Shown in pieces: positions 1-5,543 of a stretch of 11,790 nucleotides of DNA. Source of the DNA: Desulfobacterales bacterium (GTDB taxonomy: Bacteria; Desulfobacterota; DSM-4660; Desulfatiglandales; Desulfatiglandaceae); NCBI GenBank assembly GCA_021107495.1, contig JAIOSR010000110.1, forward strand, positions 1 through 11,790, written 5' to 3'. The translations under genes and the position numbers were made by a program. Under the pieces are notes generated by a model. The model did no database searches and was not told where the DNA came from. It was given only the letters and a program-made list of their open reading frames with translations. How positions within the stretch are numbered: position 1 is the first letter of the stretch; each line of letters opens with the position of its first letter.

Positions 1-2
1 AA

Positions 3-170
3 GGGCCTATAAGCATTCGCGCCCTGGCCAAAGAGCTGAGACGTGACTATAAGAATGTTCATACGGATGTGAGAAGACTTGAGCAGGTCGGGCTGATCGG
101 CCATACAAAAGATGACAAAATAGAAGTGCCCTGGGATATTGTTGAAGCACAGCTCAGGCTGGCGGCATGA
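3..170 (+). CDS. C-terminal part of winged-helix DNA-binding protein (TumA/HVO_A0114-like)
   Basis: The frame is open from the window edge and stops with TGA at 168-170, giving 55 residues; the start lies outside the window. The residues read as a winged helix: SIRALAKELRRDYKNVHTDV resembles the helix-turn-helix, followed by RRLEQVGLI and a short beta wing ending in KIEVPWDIVEAQLRL. This arrangement (ALA.EL.RDYKNVH.DV..LE..GLI, then V.VPWD) is typical of COG4190/HVO_A0114-type regulators. Several of these act as the antitoxin or repressor of a DUF6516 (TumE-type) toxin, which would normally lie upstream, outside this window. The family call rests on motif recognition and the TA role is inference. 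The neighbouring cyclase gene is convergent, so the two are probably not co-regulated. Confidence 0.6.
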   Translation, partial: GPISIRALAKELRRDYKNVHTDVRRLEQVGLIGHTKDDKIEVPWDIVEAQLRLAA

Positions 171-239
171 TAAGGAACTGGATGCTATTCCTTCACCTGC
201 TTCATGAGTTTTATAGATGTCAATAAATTCTGTTTGTAC

Positions 240-2432
240 CTATTTTGATGTTAAGGCAACAGATCCATCCCAATCAGCCGGCAACTCATCGGGGTTGAGG
301 GCATCGATTCGTGCGAGCATCTGCTTTGAGGTTGGGTCATCCGGTTGCAGGGATAATGCCTCGGTAAATTTCTCGCGTGCAAAAACAAAATCCCGGGCCA
401 GATATGCCTCAAATGCCGTATGATATGTCTTGTGGAACGATTCAAGATTCGGATCCATATCCTCAGATGTTTCTCCACACACCTCAAAGACCTTTACTGC
501 TTTCTTTTTTCCTTTCACCTTGATCACATCCAGGACTCGCGTACTGAACATTCCCGGGGTGAGGTATTTGTGGGTAAATTCAGAGATCATCAAATATGTA
601 TTGTACCTCTTGTTTGCACCTTCCAGTCGCGATGCAAGATTTACCGCATCGCCAATGACCGTGTAATCGAAAACCCGGTCTGAACCCATATTGCCGATAA
701 TCATGGGGCCGGTGTTGATTCCTATCCGACAGCGCATCTCGGGAAGCCCTTTTTCCCCCCACTTTTCACGCAGCTCTTTTAGACGGCCCTGCATTTTCAA
801 TCCTGTCCTGACAGCCTTATCGGCATGATCGGGCATGGGAAGGGGCGCACCGTACTCCGCCATAATTGCATCACCTTCGTACTTATCTATGATCCCACCA
901 TGGTCCAGCACCAGGTCGGTCATCTCCGTAAGATATTCATTCAGTAATCCAGCCAGATCAGGAGGTGCCATCTTTTCAGAAATACTTGTAAAGTTCTCAA
1001 TGTCAGAGAACAGCACCGTAATAACCCGCTCGTCTCCCCCCAAATGGAGCAACTCAGGATTGGCAAGCAGTTGATTAACGACGCCTTCCGGTACATATCT
1101 TGAAAATGCGTTTTTGATGAATGCCCGTTCTCTGGAAACCGCCACTTCCATTCCTGCGATCAAGCCGAAAAAGATAAATAAGAAACTGACGACCACTGTT
1201 ACAACAGGGAACAATGAAAAATGAACAAACTGTAACCAGGTCAGACCAATAGTGCCTGCCAGGATAAAACCGCCCGTGCCATAAAGTATCCATGACGATC
1301 TCGGGAGGGCAGAGACGCCCAGCAGAATACCGATGAGCAAGACAAGTCCGGCTATCTGCCTGAAAGACCATTTGTGATAGAAGGTATTCGTCAACATGCC
1401 GTTTAGCATGGATGTATGCGTAATAATTAAAGGCACGTCAGGTTCAAGCGGTGTTTGACCCAGATCAGAAGTGCCCACGGAAATATCTCCGATAAAGACG
1501 AAATTCCCTTCAAAAAATTCCGATAGATTTCCCCGTAGATCTTCATCTTCAAAATATTGAAGGAGCCTGTGTGCGCCCATCTTTTTGAACCCTTTACCCC
1601 ACTTTTGTGCAAAGGGGATGAAAGCCCTGCCTCGATCGTCAATTGGTATCACCACATCCTTCTCCAGAATGCCCCCTTTTATGGCCGGAATAACGATCTT
1701 TTTACCCCAATCTACAATCATTTTGTTGAAAGGAACCCTTGCGTAGTCCAGGAAAATGGCAAGGCTGAGTGTGGGAAAGTAACGATCTCCCACTTTCAGC
1801 AGCATTATGACGTGGCGGGATACCCCGTCGGAATCGTTGAAGGCGCTGATATGCCCGAAATTAAAGGCCGCTTCTGCAAAAGAATCGGATTGCATGAGGG
1901 CTCTTGTGGCATAAAAAGGCATGGCAGCGCCTTTTTCAACGGGCCTTCGAAGGCAGTCAGACCGGAAACGCTCATAGGCGATTCCTTCCCCCCATTTAAA
2001 GGATTTTTCCTTTTTGGAGTAAGCGAATGCCATTGGCAGGTAAATTGATCCCAGTTCGTTGATGGATTCCGCAAATTTCCTGTCGGAGTCTATATTACTC
2101 GGGCGGGCAAAAATTATGTCATAGGCTACCGCTTCCACACCCAACTCATTCAGCACGCTGTTCACTCTTGCCATGTCTGCACGATCAAGAATATTTTTGC
2201 CAAAATAAGCATATGTTTCATCCGTGATGGTGACATAGACAATTCGTGGTGACAACTTTGGGCCATGCCCTGATTTAACGGCCAGCCTGTAAAACAGGTC
2301 AAGTGCCTGAAAATCAGGTTGTGTCCATACCGAACCCGAAACTCCCCAAAAAATAAACAGTGGAGTCAAAAGGCCGGTCACCAGAACAACAATGAGTCTG
2401 ATGAGTTTCCTACTTTTTAACTCGAAATTCAT
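240..2432 (-). CDS. CHASE2-domain class III adenylate/guanylate cyclase with C-terminal TPR-like tail
   Basis: A 730-residue membrane sensor that probably makes cAMP from ATP. A transmembrane helix at about residues 10-32 is followed by an extracytoplasmic CHASE2 sensor (about 36-350, with the typical GTSDLGQTP and an H-T-S-M-LNGML ending). Three more helices follow (about 358-376, 381-400, 404-427), then a cytoplasmic class III catalytic domain (about 468-655). The metal-binding aspartates are D477 (FSDIENFT) and D521 (KYEGDAIMA). K517 and T591 occupy the purine-selecting positions, a pair common in bacterial adenylate cyclases. N598 and R602 (DAVNLASR) are the transition-state residues. Thus all catalytic residues are present. 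Residues 663-697 resemble one TPR unit (YLARDFVFAREKFTEALSLQ). I chose ATG at 2432 over an upstream in-frame start at 2522 because the membrane helix starts soon after it and the longer form would overlap the upstream gene by over 110 bp. With ATG 2432 the overlap is 23 bp, which suggests coupled translation. cAMP rather than cGMP as product is inferred. Confidence 0.9.
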   Translation of the reverse strand: MNFELKSRKLIRLIVVLVTGLLTPLFIFWGVSGSVWTQPDFQALDLFYRLAVKSGHGPKLSPRIVYVTITDETYAYFGKNILDRADMARVNSVLNELGVEAVAYDIIFARPSNIDSDRKFAESINELGSIYLPMAFAYSKKEKSFKWGEGIAYERFRSDCLRRPVEKGAAMPFYATRALMQSDSFAEAAFNFGHISAFNDSDGVSRHVIMLLKVGDRYFPTLSLAIFLDYARVPFNKMIVDWGKKIVIPAIKGGILEKDVVIPIDDRGRAFIPFAQKWGKGFKKMGAHRLLQYFEDEDLRGNLSEFFEGNFVFIGDISVGTSDLGQTPLEPDVPLIITHTSMLNGMLTNTFYHKWSFRQIAGLVLLIGILLGVSALPRSSWILYGTGGFILAGTIGLTWLQFVHFSLFPVVTVVVSFLFIFFGLIAGMEVAVSRERAFIKNAFSRYVPEGVVNQLLANPELLHLGGDERVITVLFSDIENFTSISEKMAPPDLAGLLNEYLTEMTDLVLDHGGIIDKYEGDAIMAEYGAPLPMPDHADKAVRTGLKMQGRLKELREKWGEKGLPEMRCRIGINTGPMIIGNMGSDRVFDYTVIGDAVNLASRLEGANKRYNTYLMISEFTHKYLTPGMFSTRVLDVIKVKGKKKAVKVFEVCGETSEDMDPNLESFHKTYHTAFEAYLARDFVFAREKFTEALSLQPDDPTSKQMLARIDALNPDELPADWDGSVALTSK

Positions 2433-3036
2433 ATCTCTTGATAAGAATGGACCGTCCTGAAAAAATTTGCAGCTTGCTGACGAAGGGGTCCATATTGTCA
2501 GATCCTCCCGCTCCCCTGACATTACCGGCTATGCCGAAAGGCTTTTTGTTCTTCTGGCTCAGATCAATTTTGCTGTTCTTAATAAATCCCTTCTCGGCCT
2601 CAGCCCATCTGGAAAAGGGCGCTTCCCCGGAACTGAAAATCTCCTGAACTTTAGTCATCTGATTTGGGCTGCAAATGACAGTAAAGGACTCTTTGTCGCT
2701 TTTGCCATCGACCTGATAAAAGTCCTGGAGAGAGGGCATAACCAAGGTTGAACTATGGATTTTCTGTTGAGTCAGATTCAAAAGAGTTGCGGTCTTATGG
2801 TCAGTGTGGATTAAGTAAACATTGGACGTTTCTTCCGGATGAACGTAGATCCGAAGGAGGTCTCCGGGTTTCAACGTGTCCCTCGATTTTGCGTGCATAA
2901 TTAGGTTGCCTGACCTGATCTGTATGCCGATCTTCGCACGCACCCTTTTCTCCTGGGCGTTGGCCGGCGCGATGATAGCTAACACAAAACATGCGCCCAG
3001 AAATAGGGCGCTGATTGTCTTGAGACCCTTTTCCAT
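2410..3036 (-). CDS. Secreted DUF4384-like protein
   Basis: A 208-residue exported protein. Residues 1-27 form a signal peptide (positive KGLK, hydrophobic core, cleavage likely after APANA). The mature part has a segment around residues 50-90 (LKPGDLLRIYVHPEETSNVYLIHTD) that matches the DUF4384 pattern of 'GD.lr..v....... vyl...d'. The C-terminal half is rich in Lys, Gly and Ser and has no motif I recognise. The start is ATG at 3036 because AAGGAGG sits 5 nt upstream; an earlier in-frame TTG would place that Shine-Dalgarno inside the gene. Its 3' end overlaps the cyclase by 23 bp, so both probably come from one mRNA. A periplasmic protein encoded with a CHASE2 sensor may modulate or report to that sensor. 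The role is inference and DUF4384 has no settled biochemical function. Confidence 0.65.
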   Translation of the reverse strand: MEKGLKTISALFLGACFVLAIIAPANAQEKRVRAKIGIQIRSGNLIMHAKSRDTLKPGDLLRIYVHPEETSNVYLIHTDHKTATLLNLTQQKIHSSTLVMPSLQDFYQVDGKSDKESFTVICSPNQMTKVQEIFSSGEAPFSRWAEAEKGFIKNSKIDLSQKNKKPFGIAGNVRGAGGSDNMDPFVSKLQIFSGRSILIKRYEFRVKK

Positions 3037-3076
3037 TTTTTCCTCCTTCAAAAAACTCCCTCCCCCTTAACGCCTG

Positions 3077-3099
3077 CCTGTGCGTTGAACGCAGACAGG
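3077..3099. repeat. GC-rich imperfect hairpin (REP-like)
   Basis: The outer stem is CCTGT with ACAGG and the inner stem is GCGT with ACGC around a 3-nt loop, with a small bulge. It lies between the end of vapC and the DUF4384-like gene. Neither strand has a T-run directly after the stem, so it does not look like a classical intrinsic terminator. It could be a dispersed REP-type palindrome or an mRNA boundary element. Confidence 0.4.
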
Positions 3100-3141
3100 G
3101 GGGATGGTTGGGGTGAGTGTGAAAAGCCCCGGCTTATTGAG

Positions 3142-3558
3142 CTATTCCCTTTTTGAAAAGATTACGAGGTCGAGTCCGGGTATATCTGTAAAATCTTTTT
3201 CGTTTCGAGTTAACAGCTTAAGTCCGTTTTGTATTGCCTGGCTTGCAATCCATAAATCCTGTACACGATATTTATGGTCTATGCCATTTTTACGAAGGCT
3301 GGCTGCGAGTCTGCCGAAGATTTCACCTGTCATTTCATCAATAATAATAAATGGCTTTTTTCGGAGACGATCAAGGGCTGCCATGCGTTTTTGCCGTATC
3401 CGCTCATCACTTGCTATTTCAGCGCCAAAGGCCAATTCAGCTAAAATAACCGGTGAAATATAAACTGGCTCATTTTTAGTAAACATGGCTACATCAGATG
3501 GTGAAACGTCACCTCTTTCCACATCTATCCATATGCAGGTATCAATCAGGAATCCCAT
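3142..3558 (-). CDS. vapC: PIN-domain ribonuclease toxin (VapC family)
   Basis: A 138-residue PIN protein, the usual VapC length. It is a predicted Mg2+-dependent RNase, the toxin of a type II pair. Acidic active-site residues are visible: D6 (FLIDTCIWID), E41 (VILAELAFGAE), D101 (YRVQDLWIASQA), and the fourth position in LLTRNEKDF (D122 with N119). All are intact, so the toxin should be active. The start is ATG at 3558, where GAGG lies upstream and MGFLIDT is the canonical beta-1 strand; a longer frame reaching 3612 has no support. It overlaps the antitoxin gene by 13 bp, which suggests coupled translation. VapC proteins typically cut tRNA or rRNA; the target cannot be read from sequence. 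Confidence 0.92.
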   Translation of the reverse strand: MGFLIDTCIWIDVERGDVSPSDVAMFTKNEPVYISPVILAELAFGAEIASDERIRQKRMAALDRLRKKPFIIIDEMTGEIFGRLAASLRKNGIDHKYRVQDLWIASQAIQNGLKLLTRNEKDFTDIPGLDLVIFSKRE

Positions 3559-3809
3559 GGATCTCGAACCTCCTCTGACAGCTTTCCGTGCATACGGCTT
3601 TCCTCTGCCCAATCCTTAGCTGCATCAGGGGGTAATGTCTGGTAGAGATCTGCCATAGCCTCAAGTGCCGTCAGATGATGAGAACCTGGAATTAAACGAG
3701 CAATCTTGTGGTTATTCCTGATGATAATAATTTCTTCGCCACCAAATTCCAGCCTGTCTAATGTTTTTTTTATATTTTTTGCAAATTCGGTTGCCGTCAT
3801 AGTTCCCAT
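3546..3809 (-). CDS. Phd/YefM-family antitoxin partner of the PIN toxin
   Basis: An 87-residue protein. The N-terminal part (MTATEFAKNIKKTLDRLEFG, then EEIIIIRNNHKIARLIP) is the Phd/YefM DNA-binding and dimerisation fold: a conserved 'a.efa.n....l......g..i.i.r.g.p.a.lvp' pattern. The C-terminal part (about residues 47-87, acidic and Trp-containing) is the likely toxin-neutralising tail. ATG at 3809 has GGAGGT 7 nt upstream. The gene precedes and overlaps the toxin gene, the usual antitoxin-first order. It probably represses its own promoter through the two palindromes directly upstream; that binding is inferred from family behaviour and from the position of the sites. Confidence 0.88.
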   Translation of the reverse strand: MGTMTATEFAKNIKKTLDRLEFGGEEIIIIRNNHKIARLIPGSHHLTALEAMADLYQTLPPDAAKDWAEESRMHGKLSEEVRDPWDS

Positions 3810-3821
3810 AACAAACCTCCG

Positions 3822-3859
3822 TTAATTAGATAATCTAATTAAATCAGATTATCTAATTT
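3822..3859. promoter_or_regulatory. Tandem palindromic operators for the Phd/YefM antitoxin
   Basis: The first palindrome (3822-3842) is a perfect 10-1-10 inverted repeat with core TTAGATAATCTAA. The second (3841-3859) is a 9-1-9 repeat with one mismatch and the same ATTAGATAATCTGAT-type core. Their centres are 18 bp apart, close to two helical turns, and together they cover the -10 hexamer and the spacer. This is the expected layout for cooperative autorepression by a Phd-type antitoxin. Confidence 0.75.
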
Positions 3860-3866
3860 ATGTCAA
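3838..3866 (-). promoter_or_regulatory. Sigma-70-like promoter of the toxin-antitoxin operon
   Basis: On the minus strand a perfect TTGACA (-35, complement of 3861-3866) is followed by a 17-bp spacer and TTTAAT (-10, complement of 3838-3843). Transcription would begin about 20 bp before the Shine-Dalgarno of the antitoxin gene. Both hexamers and the spacer fit a housekeeping promoter closely. Confidence 0.75.
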
Positions 3867-3938
3867 ATGCTAAATTGAGGAGTCTTCTTATTTATAGTCA
3901 TTAAGAAAAAGATCTTGGACACAGATGAACGCTGATTT

Positions 3939-4127
3939 TCATGATTTTTCACATTCTGCGCGAATCTCTGTGATGGTGAGTGAAGGGTCTTTTGCCAGCA
4001 CTTTGAGAATACCGTGAAGGATAGTGCTGCCGCGTGCCCTGCCGAGGGCATCCTCGTAGAGGTACCGTAAGTGAAACCCCAATGTCGATCTGTCATTGAC
4101 CAATTGAAGCAACAGGATTTTATCCAT
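3939..4127 (-). CDS. Possible small protein or remnant of a larger gene
   Basis: A 62-residue reading frame (MDKILLLQLVNDRSTLGFHL...LTITEIRAECEKS) with plausible amphipathic composition but no family I recognise. No clear Shine-Dalgarno precedes ATG 4127. The same frame stays open for 14 codons upstream to a TAA near 4170 without a better start, which fits the tail of a decayed gene as well as a real small protein. The 3' end runs into a dispersed-repeat-like sequence. Low confidence. Confidence 0.25.
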   Translation of the reverse strand: MDKILLLQLVNDRSTLGFHLRYLYEDALGRARGSTILHGILKVLAKDPSLTITEIRAECEKS

Positions 4128-4442
4128 ACTCGGGTCCCAGGTCGGACCAAGGCAACCGATTGAAATGGTTTAAGAAGTCACGGAAAAGGAACCCCAAACG
4201 GGACTTATAACGTCTTTTTTGACCCCAAAATGAGCCTTTTAAGGTTGTGAAAGGGAGACTGCACTGCCGGGATTTATATAGTCTCTGTTATAACCCTTGT
4301 TTTTGGCCCCGTGGGCTTTTGGATATCGCATAGAGCTCACATCCTGCCCTAAACCTTAGATAAGAGAATAATCTCAAATCAAGGAAAAATTGTGATAAAA
4401 AAAGAAAAGGGGGCAGAGTACCAGGCAAGCGGTGAAGCCTAT

Positions 4443-4508
4443 CTCCCTGAGTTCTTTGGTGCCTCTCAGATGTTTTTAGGAATCCTGCCAGATATCAGGG
4501 AGTTTTTT
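4443..4508 (+). terminator. Attenuator-like structure: long-loop terminator with competing hairpin
   Basis: CTCCCTGA (4443-4450) is perfectly complementary to TCAGGGAG (4495-4502), which is followed at once by six T residues. A competing hairpin, CTGAG (4447-4451) with CTCAG (4465-4469), uses part of the same left arm. The two folds are mutually exclusive, as in attenuators and riboswitch expression platforms. The 44-nt loop is long for a plain terminator. No aptamer family was recognised upstream. Confidence 0.35.
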
Positions 4509-4531
4509 GCAACAATTTTTTCGCAATTTAT

Positions 4532-4579
4532 GGAAATATTCATACTATTTTTTCGTATATTTCCGACTTTTTCATACTA
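4532..4579. repeat. Inverted repeat plus direct repeat in T-rich spacer
   Basis: GGAAATAT (4532-4539) and ATATTTCC (4557-4564) form a perfect 8-bp inverted repeat. A 9-bp direct repeat TTCATACTA occurs at 4539-4547 and 4571-4579, 32 bp apart, about three helical turns. These could be operator half-sites or part of an RNA fold. Confidence 0.4.
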
Positions 4580-4689
4580 AAAAAGGAGGGGCGTTGAAAG
4601 TGGGTAATCCTGCACTTTTCACATTCGGCTTTGGTGTATCGCTTTATATTGCAGGCTTCATAAAGGTTAGACCATCGACGTTGGTCGCT

Positions 4690-5211
4690 TCAATCTACCG
4701 GAGAGAAATTCGGGGCGGTCGGCGATGTGTCGCCGTTCATATCGTCCCGATAATACTGGTATGAAAGGGGTTCACCCTCCCTGAAGATTTCCGAAGCGGC
4801 GGCATTCCCTATGAAGATGGTGTGAGTTCCAAGATCGACCTCTTTGAATACCAATGCCTCCATGGCCGAGAGGGCGTTTTCCTCAACCACGGGACAGCCT
4901 GTAATCCCACGTTTGAACCGGACTTTGGAAAGTTTGTCCACGTCCCTGCCCGACCTGAAGCCGAAAAGCTCAAAAAAGGAGATGGGCGTTGAATGGTCCA
5001 GCACGGATATTGCAAATGCCCTGCTTTTAGTAATGTACCTGTGTGTCAGGTTCTTTTTGTTTACCGTTACCGCTACCCGGATGGGATCATAGGTTACCTG
5101 GATGACCGAGTTGACGATCTGGCCGTTCAGACTGTCCTCGTCATGAGAAGACAGAACATAAAGTCCATAACTCAAGTTGCTAAATGCTTCCTGATCCAGT
5201 TCAACGCTCAT
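4690..5211 (-). CDS. Flavin reductase-like FMN-binding protein (Hrb N-terminal domain type)
   Basis: A 173-residue protein with the flavin-reductase-like split-barrel fold. The N-terminal half reads FSNLSYGLYVLSSHD, LNGQIVNSVIQVTYDP, VAVTVNKKNLTHRYI and FAISVLDHSTP, followed by FELFGFRSGRDVDKL. This closely follows the flavodoxin-reductase half of high-molecular-weight rubredoxin, which moves electrons from NAD(P)H through FMN to rubredoxin in oxygen-detoxifying systems of anaerobes. Here the protein ends soon after YYRDDMNGDT and has no rubredoxin CxxC pairs, so any rubredoxin partner must be separate. ATG at 5211 has GGAGG 9 nt upstream. It is probably cytoplasmic and monocistronic with its own promoter. 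Its exact donor and acceptor are inferred. Confidence 0.85.
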   Translation of the reverse strand: MSVELDQEAFSNLSYGLYVLSSHDEDSLNGQIVNSVIQVTYDPIRVAVTVNKKNLTHRYITKSRAFAISVLDHSTPISFFELFGFRSGRDVDKLSKVRFKRGITGCPVVEENALSAMEALVFKEVDLGTHTIFIGNAAASEIFREGEPLSYQYYRDDMNGDTSPTAPNFSPVD

Positions 5212-5243
5212 GATGGAAATCCTCCATTTTATATTTTATAAAG

Positions 5244-5273
5244 ATATTAGCCTTTTTGTGGTGTTAAATGCAA
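5244..5273 (-). promoter_or_regulatory. Sigma-70-like promoter of the flavin reductase gene
   Basis: On the minus strand TTGCAT (complement of 5268-5273) lies 18 bp before TAATAT (complement of 5244-5249). The -10 hexamer is 32 bp upstream of the ATG at 5211, leaving room for the GGAGG ribosome site. Confidence 0.5.
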
Positions 5274-5323
5274 GCCTCTCATCCTCCCTAAATTCTGAAG
5301 ATATCTCAGGATGGCCATTTCAC

Positions 5324-5359
5324 AAATGCGAAATGATGATTCGTGCATTTTTTTTGCAT
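5324..5359 (+). promoter_or_regulatory. Imperfect stem-loop with T-run, resembling a second -24/-12 box
   Basis: AATGCGAA and TTCGTGCATT can pair with a 2-nt bulge and are followed by eight T residues. The sequence CGTGCAT-T7-GCATA around 5342-5360 closely resembles the sigma-54-like box at 5478-5494, but has TG instead of GG at the -24 position. It may be a degenerate duplicate of that box or simply a weak hairpin. Confidence 0.25.
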
Positions 5360-5477
5360 ACCTGTATTATATTTCATACATAAGAGATCAATCGCAGCTT
5401 TAAAACCCCTGTGCATACATTATATGTTTGCAATTATATCGGATACTTAAAGTCTCCATGTGCACGGGTTTATCCAC

Positions 5478-5494
5478 CGGGCATATTTTTTGCA
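5478..5494 (+). promoter_or_regulatory. Candidate sigma-54 (-24/-12) promoter of the FHA-GAF kinase gene
   Basis: GG (5480-5481), then exactly 10 bp starting CA and ending TTT, then GC (5492-5493) followed by A, fits the GGCA-N6-TTGCA form. The -12 box lies about 50 bp upstream of the kinase start codon. No convincing sigma-70 hexamer pair lies at a similar distance. Confidence 0.5.
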
Positions 5495-5543
5495 GAGTTT
5501 AATATGAATAACAAAGCCGAAATATTTTTGGGGGATAGGAGTG

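Larger units (their letters stand above)
4128..4689. other. Long intergenic region without a confident gene
   Basis: No ORF here has both a good ribosome site and a recognisable product. A GTG-started 62-codon frame (4392-4580) has AAGGA 7 nt upstream and a hydrophobic C-terminal end, but it crosses the attenuator-like hairpin. A second short frame, from a TTG near 4594 after GGAGGGG, runs into the 3' end of the convergent flavin reductase gene. The region holds a GCCC/GGGC mini-hairpin followed by TTTT (about 4305-4320), a terminator-like structure at 4443-4508 and repeats at 4532-4579. It may be a decayed gene with a surviving leader, or an RNA-producing region. Confidence 0.4.

Noticed and set aside
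1557..2048. 163-codon plus-strand frame inside the cyclase gene
   Set aside because: Antisense shadow of a well-supported protein; no recognisable domain.
2433..2522. 30-residue N-terminal extension of the cyclase
   Set aside because: It overlaps the upstream gene by more than 110 bp, and the membrane helix fits a start at 2432.
3077..3099. Terminator for the toxin-antitoxin operon
   Set aside because: The hairpin is not followed by a T-run on the minus strand, so it was listed only as a repeat.
4305..4320. Intrinsic terminator GCCC-CGT-GGGC with TTTT
   Set aside because: A four-pair stem is too short to support.
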